Numbered from the stretch's first letter, positions 9,010 through 19,679 are shown. The stretch is 56,149 nt of DNA from Puniceicoccaceae bacterium (GCA_003331195.1 QOOZ01000051.1:1-56149), one strand, 5' to 3'. A program made the numbers and translations. Notes: generated by a model from the letters alone, not told the origin.

Positions 9010-10935
9010 TTACGTGGCCAAATAGGTATGGCCTCGCAGTAGTTCGGCGTATTCGTCGAGCATGCGAGTGCCTTCGCGAGGCTTAATCTGGTCGTCTTTG
9101 GTAGCACGGTCTATAAGCTTCTTCATGCGACGGGTGAGTATGTGACCGTCGTATTGCGTGAAACCAATGACGTCGTTTACAGTGAAACCTTTGATGCTAT
9201 CCTCGATGTAAAAGCCGTCCTCTTCGTCGTCTTCAAGGAAGACGTGGACTTCGTTCACACGCCCAAACAAGTTATGCAAATCACCCATTATATCCTGATA
9301 AGCACCGACTAAGAACACGCCAAGGTAGTAAGGCTCTTTGAACTTCAACTCGTGCAAACGAATAGTGTGGCGGATATCTTCGACGTCGGTAAAACTGGAG
9401 ACTTTGCCCTCACTGTCGCAGGTAATATCGACGAGTGTGGCATCCACATTTGGAGACTCGTCGAGGCGTTGTATCGGTGCGATCGGAAAGAGCTGCTTGC
9501 ACGCCCAATGGTCGATCAGCGATTGAAAAATAGAAAAGTTACAGACGTATTGTTCCGCCATTATCTGAGGCAGATTTTCCAGTTCTTCTGGAGCGTAAGC
9601 GCTTTTCTTGGTTTGATCGCAGAGCTGCTGGCAGATTGCCCAGTAGAGAGAGTCGCTCTGCGCGCGTTCGGCGAGGTCGATGTAGCCGAGACTGAAGAGA
9701 CTGTTGGCTTCTTCCTTTTTCTGTTGAGCGTCGTGGTAACGCTCTAGAGGTGAGGACTTGTGCGTATTGTCCAGAATTGCCTGCAGGTCTCGCAGGACTG
9801 GATTCACTTTTTTTCTTTTGGGCGCGACCTTGGGAGGAACAGTAGTTTTAGAGATTCGATCGCAGACCTCAGTAATTAAAATAGAGTGCGGAGCAACAAC
9901 CGCGCGTCCACTTTCGGTCACTATATCTGGCACGTCGATCCCCGAATCTTGGCAGACAGTTTTGATATTATAAACCACGTCGCGCACATACTCACGCATC
10001 GTATAATTCATAGAGCTTTCGTAATTACTGCGAGAACCGTCATAGTCGATACCGAGTCCCCCACCCACATCTATCAACTCCATAGGGAAGCCCATTTTCT
10101 TAATTTCACAGTAGAAACGTGCGGCCTCTACTGTGGCTTTTTTTATGGTCTGAATATTCGGCACCTGCGAGCCGATATGAAAATGAATGAGACGTAAGCT
10201 CTCAGTCAAACCGGCGCGCTTGAGGCGCTTGGCTGCATCAATAATCTCGGGACTGGTAAGGCCAAACTTCGCATCCTCACCCGAAGAACTCGCCCACTTG
10301 CCCTCGCCCATCGTGGAGAGCTTAATACGAAAACCAATGCGTGGTGCGACCCCGAGCAGCTTTGATATATGGATGATACGTGGCACTTCGCTGAGTTGCT
10401 CTACCACAAGGTAGATCTCTTTACCCAGACGCAAACCTTGGAGCGCGAGGCGAATAAATTCGTCATCTTTGTAGCCGTTACAAATAATCAAAGCTTTGGG
10501 GTCTTTGTGCATGGCCAGCGCAAGCATCAACTCTGGCTTGCTACCACATTCTAAGCCGTAATGGAAAGACTTACCCGCATCTTGTATCTCTTCAACCACT
10601 TCGCGCAATTGGTTGACCTTGATTGGGAAAACGCCGCGATAGCGACCTGCGTAGTTTTCGTCTTTTATCGCTTCGCGGAAAAGTTCGTTTAAGTCGATCA
10701 CACGCGTGTGCAAGAGGTCTTGGATTCGTATGGTGAGTGGCGGCTTCAGCCCCTTCTGCGCAGCTTCTTTGACGATATCGTGGATACAAATACATCGCTG
10801 ATCACGCAATGGATGCACTTGTATAAAACCTTTCGAATCAATCGAGAAATGACCGTCACCCCATCGCTTGAGACCATAGTAATCTTCCGAATCTTTGACT
10901 GACCAATTTGATATTCCGCTTTTGTATGATGACAT
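9010..10935 (-). CDS. speA: Biosynthetic arginine decarboxylase (PLP-dependent)
   Basis: Converts arginine to agmatine, the first step of one route to putrescine and spermidine. About 641 aa, the normal length for this large alanine-racemase-fold decarboxylase. Near the N-terminus YGLKRWGDGHFSID and the PLP-lysine strand GVFPIKVNQLREVVEEI are visible, then FHYGLECGSKPELMLAL, the HFHIGSQ box, DVGGGLGIDYDGS and the conserved VTESGRAVVAPHS segment. The frame is open to a TTG at 10950, but the ATG at 10935 is preferred. A broken aminopropyltransferase-like gene lies at the far end of the window, so the polyamine route cannot be completed from this region. Confidence 0.96.
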   Translation of the reverse strand: MSSYKSGISNWSVKDSEDYYGLKRWGDGHFSIDSKGFIQVHPLRDQRCICIHDIVKEAAQKGLKPPLTIRIQDLLHTRVIDLNELFREAIKDENYAGRYRGVFPIKVNQLREVVEEIQDAGKSFHYGLECGSKPELMLALAMHKDPKALIICNGYKDDEFIRLALQGLRLGKEIYLVVEQLSEVPRIIHISKLLGVAPRIGFRIKLSTMGEGKWASSSGEDAKFGLTSPEIIDAAKRLKRAGLTESLRLIHFHIGSQVPNIQTIKKATVEAARFYCEIKKMGFPMELIDVGGGLGIDYDGSRSNYESSMNYTMREYVRDVVYNIKTVCQDSGIDVPDIVTESGRAVVAPHSILITEVCDRISKTTVPPKVAPKRKKVNPVLRDLQAILDNTHKSSPLERYHDAQQKKEEANSLFSLGYIDLAERAQSDSLYWAICQQLCDQTKKSAYAPEELENLPQIMAEQYVCNFSIFQSLIDHWACKQLFPIAPIQRLDESPNVDATLVDITCDSEGKVSSFTDVEDIRHTIRLHELKFKEPYYLGVFLVGAYQDIMGDLHNLFGRVNEVHVFLEDDEEDGFYIEDSIKGFTVNDVIGFTQYDGHILTRRMKKLIDRATKDDQIKPREGTRMLDEYAELLRGHTYLAT

Positions 10936-10990
10936 AATAAAACGACGCAACCGCTGCGCTCGCAGATCAATTCGTGATTAATCAAGGGTA

Positions 10991-11371
10991 CTAAATAATC
11001 CCAACGTAAGCATCTGCTTTAAGCAGCGCACCGACTTGAGAGGCATCGGTCAGACGAATCTTCAAAAGCCATCCCTTTTGATAAGGGTCACTATTGAGCA
11101 GTTCCGGTTCGGCATCTACCTCGTCGTTGACCTCAAGGACTTCAGCGTCTAGCGGCATGTAGAGATCCGATGCAGCTTTGACCGATTCGACGACACCGAA
11201 AGTGTCCCCCGTATTAAAAGATTCTCCCGCCAAGGGAAACTCGACAAAGGTTATATCGCCCAGACTCTCCTGCGCGTAATCAGTAATGCCGACAGTAGCC
11301 GTGCTGTCTTCGTGGAGCTGAATCCACTCGTGATCTTTAGTGTAGAGTAGTGCTCCGGGAACTTGGCTCAT
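10991..11371 (-). CDS. gcvH: Glycine cleavage system H protein
   Basis: The lipoyl-carrying shuttle protein of the glycine cleavage system. The 126 aa fit the family. It shows HEWIQLHEDSTATVGITDYA near the N-terminus, GDITFVEFP, and the lipoylation site VESVKAASDLY with its Lys. The C-terminal box ELLNSDPYQKGWLLKI is also typical. The partner genes gcvT and gcvP are not in the window. It follows the PEGA lipoprotein gene by about 30 nt on the same strand and precedes speA. Confidence 0.95.
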   Translation of the reverse strand: MSQVPGALLYTKDHEWIQLHEDSTATVGITDYAQESLGDITFVEFPLAGESFNTGDTFGVVESVKAASDLYMPLDAEVLEVNDEVDAEPELLNSDPYQKGWLLKIRLTDASQVGALLKADAYVGII

Positions 11372-11402
11372 TCAGTGTAGAAATGCTACAACGTTATAAA
11401 TA

Positions 11403-11915
11403 CTAAATTTTGGACTCGAAGAATTCGATGATTTGTTCAATTATGTATTTGTGATCAATTGGAGTTATCTCACCTGCCTCTAAGCGGCGATCGGCTTCGA
11501 GAGCTTGTTGTGCCATACGCTCAAAAGGGTCTGCACCCGTTGAAGTAGGCACGAGTTCGCTCTTCAAATCTGCTTTCATGGTGCCAGGCTCAAGATCGAC
11601 ATAGTAGCCGAGGTCTTCCTTCAGACCAAAACGGATGAAGTTATGCGCTTGGTCATTAGGAATGGGTGCAAAGTATTTGACTGCAGGATTAAAGCCATTC
11701 TTTTCGAGGCGAATCTCGTGAACGACTTTACGCGGCAATGACATCTCCATGGGTGTGATGCCGACCGCATCGCCATTGACGTAAACACTCGCTCCAGTGG
11801 GAAGGGATATTACGGCAACTTTTTGCGGAACTCCATATTCGAAAGAAGCGCAACCAAATAGAAGAAGAAAGCTGAAGCCAATTAGCGCGAAAGTGATGTG
11901 AGGATTAATTTTCAT
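11403..11915 (-). CDS. PEGA-domain lipoprotein
   Basis: A 170-aa predicted lipoprotein: positive start, hydrophobic helix and lipobox (IGFSFLLLFGCAS). Residues about 33-65 fit the PEGA beta domain, with ISLPTGASVYVNGDAVGITP as the recognisable core, found in surface-layer-like and envelope proteins. The C-terminal half is charged and helical and has no recognised fold. It lies upstream of gcvH on the same strand, which probably reflects only shared transcription. Function unknown; binding of the cell wall or of a partner protein is a guess. Confidence 0.8.
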   Translation of the reverse strand: MKINPHITFALIGFSFLLLFGCASFEYGVPQKVAVISLPTGASVYVNGDAVGITPMEMSLPRKVVHEIRLEKNGFNPAVKYFAPIPNDQAHNFIRFGLKEDLGYYVDLEPGTMKADLKSELVPTSTGADPFERMAQQALEADRRLEAGEITPIDHKYIIEQIIEFFESKI

Positions 11916-12137
11916 AATTGAGATAAGGAAAATACAGTGGGGTGAAGTCTATTTTATCGTTCGTAGTTTAATACGGTCAAGTCTTTAGCAGAAGTAGATG
12001 CTAGAAACTTAAGATTGAACAGATTCTTCTAAAAATAGTGCTTGAAACTAGAGGTTAAGCCGCCATCAAAGCACTACTTCTGCGCCCATGTCAGCTAACA
12101 TATGTTAACACGACATGGCTCAAGCGGCTAACAAACA

Positions 12138-13190
12138 ATGACTCTCGCATTTATTTTTGCAATTGCCTTTACCATAGGGATCTCTGCTCTCTGCTCTGTG
12201 TTGGAAGCCATGATTCTGAGTACAACGACTGCAGAAATCGAAGCATTAAAGAATTCTCACCCAGGTCGGGGTAACAAGCTGGAAAAATACAAGCTCGGGT
12301 TGGAAGAGACTAGCTCGGCAATTCTGAGCCTAAACACAATCGCTAACACCTTAGGCGCTACCATGGTGGGTGGACTCGCGGTGCAAATCTGGCCTGCAGA
12401 TAGTAATGTCTTACTGAAGGTCTCTTCTGCAATGGCGCTTTCGATCCTATTCTTTTCTGAGATCATACCGAAGAATGTGGGGGTGCTCTACCGCCCTAAC
12501 CTTCAGCCCATTCTAATTTTCCCACTGATTTGGATTTGTGCCCTTATGGCGCCAATCTCACGAGTCTTAGGAATCGTTGTACGCTACACGCTACGCCCAA
12601 CTAGTAAACTTACGGGTAGTGACGAAGAAATTCTATTATTAGCGGAAAAAAGCGCGAAAGAAGGTACGCTGACTTCGAACGAACGCGATATGATCAACAA
12701 CGCGCTCAACCTAGACGAGTTACTGGTCAACGAAATCATGACCCCTCGCACTGTCGTGCAAGTATTCGACGGGCAAGAAACCGTCTCCTCACTTCATCAG
12801 AAACACAAGGACATCCCCTTTGCCCGCATTCCAATTTATGAGGAGCAGACTGAAAACATCTCGGGAATCGTGCGACGTCGAGATCTCCTCACCGCGATTG
12901 CTGACAAGCGAGGCAATGTCCAAATCAAAGAGCTAGCTAATGAGGCAATATTTGTCCCCGACAATGCGGCGGCATCAGATGCCTTGCAGACATTCCTCAA
13001 ATATCACCAACAACTCGCCATAGCTGTGGATGAATTCGGTTCGATGTCTGGCGTCATCACGATGGAAGACGTAATCGAACAAATCATCGGCCAAGAGATT
13101 TTTGAAGATGACGACCCTGCGATCGATATGCGCGAGCTCGCACGCCGTCGGCAATTTGCTGAAAAACACAAACAACGCCGCGAAAATTAG
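12138..13190 (+). CDS. CNNM/HlyC-CorC-like membrane protein with CBS pair
   Basis: A 350-aa protein of the DUF21-CBS family, linked to magnesium/cobalt or other cation transport. The first ~140 residues form the DUF21 membrane domain: FIFAIAFTIGISALCSVLEA with the family E, a small-residue segment with NTIANTLGATMVGG, ILFFSEIIPKNVG, and a last helix at ILIFPLIWICALMAPIS. Residues about 200-320 form two CBS repeats (VNEIMTPRTVVQVF; FVPDNAAASDALQTFL with AIAVDEFGSMSGVITMEDV). The C-terminal CorC_HlyC domain of longer members is missing, leaving a short charged tail. It has its own 220-nt upstream region. The ion carried cannot be read from sequence. Confidence 0.88.
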   Translation: MTLAFIFAIAFTIGISALCSVLEAMILSTTTAEIEALKNSHPGRGNKLEKYKLGLEETSSAILSLNTIANTLGATMVGGLAVQIWPADSNVLLKVSSAMALSILFFSEIIPKNVGVLYRPNLQPILIFPLIWICALMAPISRVLGIVVRYTLRPTSKLTGSDEEILLLAEKSAKEGTLTSNERDMINNALNLDELLVNEIMTPRTVVQVFDGQETVSSLHQKHKDIPFARIPIYEEQTENISGIVRRRDLLTAIADKRGNVQIKELANEAIFVPDNAAASDALQTFLKYHQQLAIAVDEFGSMSGVITMEDVIEQIIGQEIFEDDDPAIDMRELARRRQFAEKHKQRREN

Positions 13191-13257
13191 CCCCGTTTAA
13201 CTTTTACCGAGCTTGAGGGTTTGTAATAAAAAAACTGCTAGGCGCGACTCAAAGCGA

Positions 13258-14547
13258 TCAACGATCCACTAACTGGACGTACTCGCGATGTGTCTCGCCG
13301 GTGTAAATCTGGCGTGGGCGGTGTATACGGCTCTTGGGATTCTCGGCGATCTCTTTCCAGTTAGCAATCCAACCGGGCATACGACCAATGGCGAACATCA
13401 CGGTGAACATCTCGACTGGTATGCCGATAGCTTTAAGGATGATACCACTGTAAAAATCGACGTTTGGGTAGAGTTTGCGGGTAATAAAGTAATCATCTTC
13501 AAGTGCTGCCTGTTCAAGTTTTCGTGCAATATCGAGGAGCGGATCTTCCATGCCGATACTTGCAAGAATGCCTTCCGCGCTCTTACCTAGGATTTTAGCG
13601 CGTGGGTCGTAATTCTTGTAAACGCGGTGACCAAAGCCCATGAGCTTGGCTTCACCCTTCTTTGCGGCTTCTATAAATTTTGAGCCGTCGTCGCCCGCAG
13701 CGTGTATCTCTTCGAGCATCTTGATCACAGCCATGTTAGCACCGCCATGTGAGGGTCCCCAAAGCGCACAGACGCCCGCAGAAACAGATGCAAAAAGATT
13801 AGCGCCACCCGATGCGACCATACGCACGGTGGAAGTAGAACAATTTTGTTCGTGATCGGCGTGGAGCATAAGGAAGAGATCGAGCGCTTTGCCCGCACCA
13901 TGCTTGTCGTCATACATAGAATAAGGCTCTGAGAACATCATATGAAGAAGATTATCAGTATAGCACTTGTCTGCTGGATGCACAAAGGGGAAGCCCATTT
14001 TCATGCGATAGTTCATGGCGGCTATCGTGCGAACTTTGGAAATAAGCAGCGCAGCGGTCTCGTCAAAATGTGCTAGGTCTTGTTCGCGATTATTAGACGA
14101 CATCTCGGGATAGTAGGCACCAAGTGAGTTAAGCATGGAAGAAAGAATCGCCATTGGATGAGCGCTTGTTGGGAAGCCATCGAAGTGGCTATGCATTCCC
14201 GTATGAATTGAAGCACTTTTGCGCACTTGCTTAGTAAAGTCGCTCAGGCGGGACTTTTGCGGTAGTGAGCCATAGATTACAAGCATGGCTGTCTCCAAAA
14301 AGGAGGAATGTTCCGCGAGTTCTTCGATGGCATAACCCCGATGGCGCAGTATGCCCTTTTCACCGTTGATAAAAGTGATATCACTCATGCAAGAACCGGT
14401 ATTACCATAGCCTTCGTCGAAGGTAATACAGCCGCTCTTGGCGCGCAATGTACGGGTGTCTAGAGCCTTCTCGCCCTCGGTTCCCTCTATGATGGGAAAT
14501 TCGAAATTTTCGTTTCCAAGTCGGATGGTGCCTGATGTGTTTTCCAT
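13258..14547 (-). CDS. gltA: Citrate synthase (type II, hexameric class)
   Basis: Condenses acetyl-CoA and oxaloacetate to citrate, entry step of the TCA cycle. At 429 aa it matches gram-negative GltA, including the N-terminal beta region ([21 protein letters not shown]). Active-site signatures are visible: the [18 protein letters not shown] region with the first catalytic His, [16 protein letters not shown] with the second, and [10 protein letters not shown] with the catalytic Asp. The end, [15 protein letters not shown], is standard. It is convergent with the CBS-domain gene and stands alone as a transcription unit. Confidence 0.97.
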   Translation of the reverse strand: MENTSGTIRLGNENFEFPIIEGTEGEKALDTRTLRAKSGCITFDEGYGNTGSCMSDITFINGEKGILRHRGYAIEELAEHSSFLETAMLVIYGSLPQKSRLSDFTKQVRKSASIHTGMHSHFDGFPTSAHPMAILSSMLNSLGAYYPEMSSNNREQDLAHFDETAALLISKVRTIAAMNYRMKMGFPFVHPADKCYTDNLLHMMFSEPYSMYDDKHGAGKALDLFLMLHADHEQNCSTSTVRMVASGGANLFASVSAGVCALWGPSHGGANMAVIKMLEEIHAAGDDGSKFIEAAKKGEAKLMGFGHRVYKNYDPRAKILGKSAEGILASIGMEDPLLDIARKLEQAALEDDYFITRKLYPNVDFYSGIILKAIGIPVEMFTVMFAIGRMPGWIANWKEIAENPKSRIHRPRQIYTGETHREYVQLVDR

Positions 14548-14586
14548 GGTAGTAATTGTTGTGCTCTAATGCTTGCGCCTGTGACG

Positions 14587-15246
14587 CTAAAGCGATCTCA
14601 AAAAATTTCGGTATAGATGCAACCCTTTTGCCTGACTTTTTTCAGGGTGAAACTGAGTCGCGTAGCAATTACCGGAACGGATGCCTGAGACAAACTGCCC
14701 TCCGTAGTCGGTGTGAAAGAGTGCTAAAGAGGGATCTTGCGGCACGATGTGATAGCTGTGTACGAAGTAGAACTGATCTTGGCCAGAGGTGAGTCCATCG
14801 GTCATTGGTATCGCCGAGTCGAATGTAATTGAATTCCAACCCATGTGAGGAATCTTGCGTGTGGGATCTCTGAAATTGAAGCGGAAGCGTTTGACCGACC
14901 CCTTGAAGATACCGAGTGTAGCGGTATCGCCCTCCTCCGAGTACTCGAAGAGCGCTTGCAACCCCAAGCAAATTCCAAAGAACGGTCGGTCAGCGGCGAT
15001 CCAGTCCCGGATCATTTTGTCAAAGCCAGTCAATTCGAGTAAACGCATGGTGTCTACTATTGCGCCCTGCCCAGGAAAAATCAGGGCATCGGCGTTGGCT
15101 ATCTGACTGGGATCAGAAACGAGAAAAGCATCCGCTCCAATATGCTCCCAAGCACGTAGCACACTGCGCAGGTTTCCCATACCGTAGTCAATTACAGCGA
15201 GTCGCGGCTTGGGTAGAGTGGAATCTTCAGTCATCGAGAAAAGCAT
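14587..15246 (-). CDS. hisH: Imidazole glycerol phosphate synthase, glutaminase subunit
   Basis: The class I glutamine amidotransferase half of IGP synthase; it feeds ammonia to HisF in histidine synthesis. It shows [14 protein letters not shown] at the start, the oxyanion/nucleophile strand [13 protein letters not shown] with the catalytic Cys, PHMGWNSI, and the His-Glu pair in [12 protein letters not shown]. The 219 aa fit. The partner hisF and the rest of the his pathway are absent from the window. The ATG at 15246 or one at 15234 could be the start. It follows fabF on the same strand but a terminator separates them. Confidence 0.93.
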   Translation of the reverse strand: MLFSMTEDSTLPKPRLAVIDYGMGNLRSVLRAWEHIGADAFLVSDPSQIANADALIFPGQGAIVDTMRLLELTGFDKMIRDWIAADRPFFGICLGLQALFEYSEEGDTATLGIFKGSVKRFRFNFRDPTRKIPHMGWNSITFDSAIPMTDGLTSGQDQFYFVHSYHIVPQDPSLALFHTDYGGQFVSGIRSGNCYATQFHPEKSQAKGLHLYRNFLRSL

Positions 15247-15342
15247 GCTGACTAAGTCTAAGTAAGTTGCAAGCCGACAAGATTTTCGACTGGGGAAATT
15301 CGCTCATCTTAGACAAAAGCTCCACACTCATTGCTGCTACTA

Positions 15343-15374
15343 AAAAGCCTGACGGGAATCCATCAGGCTTTTTT
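15343..15374 (-). terminator. Terminator after fabF (probably bidirectional in form)
   Basis: A perfect AAAAAGCCTGA / TCAGGCTTTTT stem with a loop of about ten bases. Both flanks are A- or T-rich, so it could act in either direction. Both neighbours are on the minus strand, and it lies 23 nt past the fabF stop, so it should end the fab transcript before hisH. Confidence 0.85.
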
Positions 15375-15396
15375 CTATAATAATGAGAGGGAAACG

Positions 15397-16656
15397 CTAA
15401 ACTAGCTTTTTATAAAGTAGAGTCGCGTTGTGTCCGCCGAAACCGAGATTGTTACAAATTGCCACATTGACTTCGGCCTCGCGCATTTTATTGGGCACAT
15501 AGTCTAGATCGCAATCGGGATCAGGCTCGTTGTAATTGATTGTGGGCGGGATTTTACCATCGCGGATGGAAAGCGCACAGACGGCCGATTCGATACCACC
15601 AGCAGCACCAAGTAGGTGACCTGTCATACCCTTGGTCGAGGAGATCGCTACTTTATAAGCTTGGTCACCGTAGGCCTTCTTGATAGCGCTGGTTTCAAAT
15701 TTATCGTTGTAGGGAGTCGATGTGCCGTGAGCATTGATGTAACTGACGTCCTCTGGCGTGATACCAGCTTCATTGACCACATTTAACATGGCTGCGCCGA
15801 GGGCTTTACCCTCGGGGTCGGGCGAGGTGATATGATAAGCGTCGCAAGTAGCGCTGTAGCCAGCAATTTCACAGATGATGTTCGCGCCGCGCGCTTTGGC
15901 ATGTTCGAGTGTTTCCATTACAAGCACACCAGAGCCTTCACCCATAATGAAGCCGTCGCGGCCTTTTTCAAATGGGCGACTGGCGGTAGTGGGATCGTCG
16001 TTATAACTCGTACTCATGGCCTTCATTGAACAGAACCCGGCATAACCGAGTTCGGTAATGGCGGCCTCACTACCCCCAGCTAACATAATGTCTGACTCTC
16101 CGTCGCGGAGCATGTGGAAAGCTTGACCAATGCTATGAGTGCCCGATGCACAAGCGCTGACAATACCGAAGTTAGGCCCACGGGCGCCTACCTCGATCGC
16201 GACAACACCACTTGCGATGTTTGCAATGAGCGAGGGAATCATAAAGGGAGAAACGCGGCGTGGGCCGCCTTCGTACAGTTTGCGGCTCTGCGTCTGAATC
16301 GTAATCATACCACCAATACCGGAACCGATGAGGACACCGAAACGGTCGGCTTCAAGTGTCGAAGTATCCTCGATACCGGCATCTTTCAAAGCAAGTCGGG
16401 AAGCAGCCATGGCAAATTGCGTGTAGCGATCGTTGCGACGAGCTTCTTTCGGATCCATGTATAGTGCCGCATCAAAGTGCAAACACTCCGAGCCAACTTT
16501 GGATGGATAGTCGCTGGTATCAAATGATTTTACCGAATCGATGCCGCTCTTACCTGCTAGGAGGTTATCCCACAAGGCTTCGATGCCGTCACCGTAACTA
16601 GTCACGGTGCCGATGCCTGTTATGACGACGCGTTGTCTCTCAATTACTTGACTCAT
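15397..16656 (-). CDS. fabF: 3-oxoacyl-ACP synthase II
   Basis: Condenses malonyl-ACP with a growing acyl-ACP in fatty-acid elongation. The KAS II triad is present: the Cys in VSACASGTHSIGQAF, His in NAHGTSTPYNDKFE, and His in TKGMTGHLLGAAGG. RVVITGIGTVTSYGDG at the start and NNLGFGGHNATLLY at the end are also typical. Length is about 419 aa from the ATG at 16656; a longer open frame to 16686 would run back into the terminator stem and is rejected. Third gene of the fabG-acpP-fabF cluster. Confidence 0.97.
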   Translation of the reverse strand: MSQVIERQRVVITGIGTVTSYGDGIEALWDNLLAGKSGIDSVKSFDTSDYPSKVGSECLHFDAALYMDPKEARRNDRYTQFAMAASRLALKDAGIEDTSTLEADRFGVLIGSGIGGMITIQTQSRKLYEGGPRRVSPFMIPSLIANIASGVVAIEVGARGPNFGIVSACASGTHSIGQAFHMLRDGESDIMLAGGSEAAITELGYAGFCSMKAMSTSYNDDPTTASRPFEKGRDGFIMGEGSGVLVMETLEHAKARGANIICEIAGYSATCDAYHITSPDPEGKALGAAMLNVVNEAGITPEDVSYINAHGTSTPYNDKFETSAIKKAYGDQAYKVAISSTKGMTGHLLGAAGGIESAVCALSIRDGKIPPTINYNEPDPDCDLDYVPNKMREAEVNVAICNNLGFGGHNATLLYKKLV

Positions 16657-16667
16657 GATGATACTTA

Positions 16668-16701
16668 TAAAAAAATTAAGCCGCATTTAAGCGGCTTAAT
16701 T
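16668..16701 (-). terminator. Hairpin terminator/attenuator between acpP and fabF
   Basis: An 11-bp perfect stem, AATTAAGCCGC paired with GCGGCTTAATT around a six-base loop, followed on the minus strand by seven consecutive T residues. It starts 23 nt after the acpP stop and ends 11 nt before the fabF ATG. It should terminate most transcripts after acpP, allowing more acyl carrier protein than FabF to be made. Confidence 0.85.
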
Positions 16702-16724
16702 GTCAGTTTGAAAGTAGAATTTTC

Positions 16725-16979
16725 TTATCCTGCCTTTTCTGTGATGTATTTAATCACATCTCCGACATTTTGAAGTTTTTCAGCTTCGGATTCAGGAATT
16801 TCACCGTCGATTTCATCACTAAACTCTTCTTCGAAAGCCATGATAAGCTCGACTGTGTCGAGGGAATCGGCACCGAGGTCATCCAAAAAGGATGCTTCTG
16901 CTGTAACTTGCTCTTCATTTACGTTGAGCTGGTCTACGATGATTGTCTTTACACGTTGTTCAATTGTTTGGTCTGACAT
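16725..16979 (-). CDS. acpP: Acyl carrier protein
   Basis: Small acidic carrier (84 aa) that holds the growing acyl chain on a 4'-phosphopantetheine arm. The attachment site is the Ser in [20 protein letters not shown]. The start [16 protein letters not shown] and acidic helix [18 protein letters not shown] are typical. It sits between fabG and fabF with 44 nt to fabG, the usual bacterial order, and a terminator follows it. Confidence 0.97.
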   Translation of the reverse strand: MSDQTIEQRVKTIIVDQLNVNEEQVTAEASFLDDLGADSLDTVELIMAFEEEFSDEIDGEIPESEAEKLQNVGDVIKYITEKAG

Positions 16980-17021
16980 AATTTTCTGTTTATAGGTTTA
17001 GTTAAAACGATTTACATTTGG

Positions 17022-17770
<749 letters not shown>

Positions 17771-17869
17771 GTAGATAAAGTTTCCGACATTTCGTTACTT
17801 TGGCGCAAGCCCAATGTGACCACCGAGCAACATTGACATGCATGCCTTCTCGCTACTCTAGTAAGCGCA

Positions 17870-18601
17870 ATGCCCAAACAAGAACCACAGCGCATACAAA
17901 AGCTCATCGCCAATGCAGGTATTTGCTCACGCCGTGAGGCCGAAGGCATTATTGTAGATGGTAATGTCCGCGTGAATGGAAAAATTGCCCAGCTCGGCGA
18001 TAAAGCCACTTTGGAAGACGCAATTTTTGTCAACAACAAGCCGATTCTACGCAAAGAAGAGCGCTCGATTACGCTCATTATGAACAAACCGAAGGGCACG
18101 GTTTGCACAAATTCCGATCCTCACGCGGATCGCACGGTCTTCGACCTCCTGCCGCCCGACCTACTGCGCCAGCGCCTCTTTTGTGCAGGACGCCTCGATA
18201 AAGATAGTGAAGGCCTACTCGTCATAACCAACGATGGCGACTTGGCTCATCGCCTCACTCACCCTAGTAATCAAGTAGTTAAGCGCTACCGTGTCGTTCT
18301 ACAGCGTGATTTTAACAAAGCCGACATCCCAAAACTCCTAACGGGCACCGAATACGAAGGCGATTTTCTAAAAGCTGAAAAGGTCATTCCCGCTCCGCAA
18401 GCAGGAGAAGGCTACCAGCGTCGCCTTGAAGTGCACCTCCACCACGGCAAGAAGCGTGAGGTGCGTCGCCTCTTCGAAGCCAACCGTTACTTTGTTAAAA
18501 AGCTCGTCCGCCACCAGATTGGTAGTATTATTTTAAAAAATATCCCACGCGGCGGCATCAAGATCCTCAGTAAAAAAGACATTGAGCGCTTATTCGCTTA
18601 A
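17870..18601 (+). CDS. RluB/RsuA-family pseudouridine synthase
   Basis: Isomerises a specific uridine in rRNA to pseudouridine. An N-terminal S4 RNA-binding domain (RIQKLIANAGICSRREAEG, GNVRVNGKIAQLGDKA) is followed by the catalytic domain with GRLDKDSEGLLVITNDG, which contains the catalytic Asp, and the family ending KKREVRRLFEA. At 243 aa it fits the RluB/RluE/RsuA group; RluB (23S rRNA) is the most likely, since the S4 domain is present and this is the common form. The exact target cannot be shown from sequence. Confidence 0.9.
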   Translation: MPKQEPQRIQKLIANAGICSRREAEGIIVDGNVRVNGKIAQLGDKATLEDAIFVNNKPILRKEERSITLIMNKPKGTVCTNSDPHADRTVFDLLPPDLLRQRLFCAGRLDKDSEGLLVITNDGDLAHRLTHPSNQVVKRYRVVLQRDFNKADIPKLLTGTEYEGDFLKAEKVIPAPQAGEGYQRRLEVHLHHGKKREVRRLFEANRYFVKKLVRHQIGSIILKNIPRGGIKILSKKDIERLFA

Positions 18602-18755
18602 TCTCTTAGCAGAGGGTAAAAGCCAGAGATTAGCGACTGAGCAACCCTTGCTTGCCAAAAGACAAGGTATTCAGCTAATTTAGAAGCTTAACAAAAACTT
18701 AGCTTAACTCGTCATTCTAATTGAGAACCATCGCTTGGCGAAGTCATTTTTAACC

Positions 18756-19589
18756 ATGCAAGCAATCAAGACCATCACCTTCGCCGTCAACACGACCAAA
18801 CTCGGAGCCGAAAAAGCTGCCCACCGCCTAGCAAACATAGCCGACTGCGAAGGCGTCCAGACCACAATCCGCAGCGACTATCCGCTCCAAGCCGATGCCC
18901 TCGCTGGTCAAGACCTCTGCTGCGCCATCGGCGGTGACGGTACTCTGCTCGGTGTACTTGACGCTGCGCTGGAATCTGACTGTGCGGTATTAGGCGTTAA
19001 CATGGGCAAGCTGGGCTTCCTCGCCACCTTCTCCGCCGAAGAAGCCGCCAAAGATTTGCCTAAATTAATTAAAGGTCACTACGAAATCGCCGAGCGTTCC
19101 ATCCTATGTTGCACCACTAAAAATGGCGAATCCGTTTACGGGCTCAACGACGTCGTGCTCAAAGAGACCGACGGCAGCGGCCTCATCCGTTTACAAGTGG
19201 CTAGCAACGGCAATCCCGTCTCTGAATATCACTGTGATGGCCTCATCTTTTCCACTCCAACAGGGTCAACTGCTTATAACCTCTCTGCAGGCGGCCCCAT
19301 TATTGGCCCCCGTGTCAGCGCCATTGCCATGACGCCGATCTGCCCGCATACGCTCGGTAATCGCTCCGTAATTTTTGACAACTCTTCTCAGATCAGCGTT
19401 GCCAACCTCGAGCCTGGTCCCTGCCCCCGCATCACCATCGACGGACGCGTTTGCTTTCCATCAGAGGATAATTTTCCCATCGAGATAGCCGTGGCCGACC
19501 GCAGCTTCCGTCTCATGCAAAACCCTGATCATAGCCACTTCGCCATCATCCGCGACAAGCTCCGATGGGGTAATCCGACGATTCAGTAA
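18756..19589 (+). CDS. nadK: NAD kinase
   Basis: Phosphorylates NAD to NADP. Visible marks: [17 protein letters not shown] (the GGDG diacylglycerol-kinase-like loop), [12 protein letters not shown], the [20 protein letters not shown] strand with the conserved Asp and Thr, and SAGGPIIGP. The length from the ATG at 18756 is 277 aa, normal for the family. A TTG seven codons earlier (18735) keeps the frame open but is less likely. The tRNA nucleotidyltransferase gene follows. Confidence 0.95.
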   Translation: MQAIKTITFAVNTTKLGAEKAAHRLANIADCEGVQTTIRSDYPLQADALAGQDLCCAIGGDGTLLGVLDAALESDCAVLGVNMGKLGFLATFSAEEAAKDLPKLIKGHYEIAERSILCCTTKNGESVYGLNDVVLKETDGSGLIRLQVASNGNPVSEYHCDGLIFSTPTGSTAYNLSAGGPIIGPRVSAIAMTPICPHTLGNRSVIFDNSSQISVANLEPGPCPRITIDGRVCFPSEDNFPIEIAVADRSFRLMQNPDHSHFAIIRDKLRWGNPTIQ

Positions 19590-19614
19590 ATCGGCTTTAC
19601 CGAAAATGGAAATT

Positions 19615-19679
19615 GGAGGTTTTTAATGTAAATGCTACTCACTTCACACTTACCATTCCTCACTCCTCACTTCCTTTGA
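19615..19679 (+). promoter_or_regulatory. GGAGG site with ATG-TAA start-stop and 15-codon mini-ORF
   Basis: A strong Shine-Dalgarno GGAGG (19615-19619) sits six bases before an ATG (19626) that is followed at once by TAA. Directly after, in the same frame, ATG at 19632 opens 15 codons ending in TGA at 19677-19679. That TGA overlaps the TTG (19676-19678) of the downstream gene as TTGA. The layout suggests translational coupling or a start-stop element controlling the nucleotidyltransferase. The layout is seen directly; the function is inferred. Confidence 0.4.
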
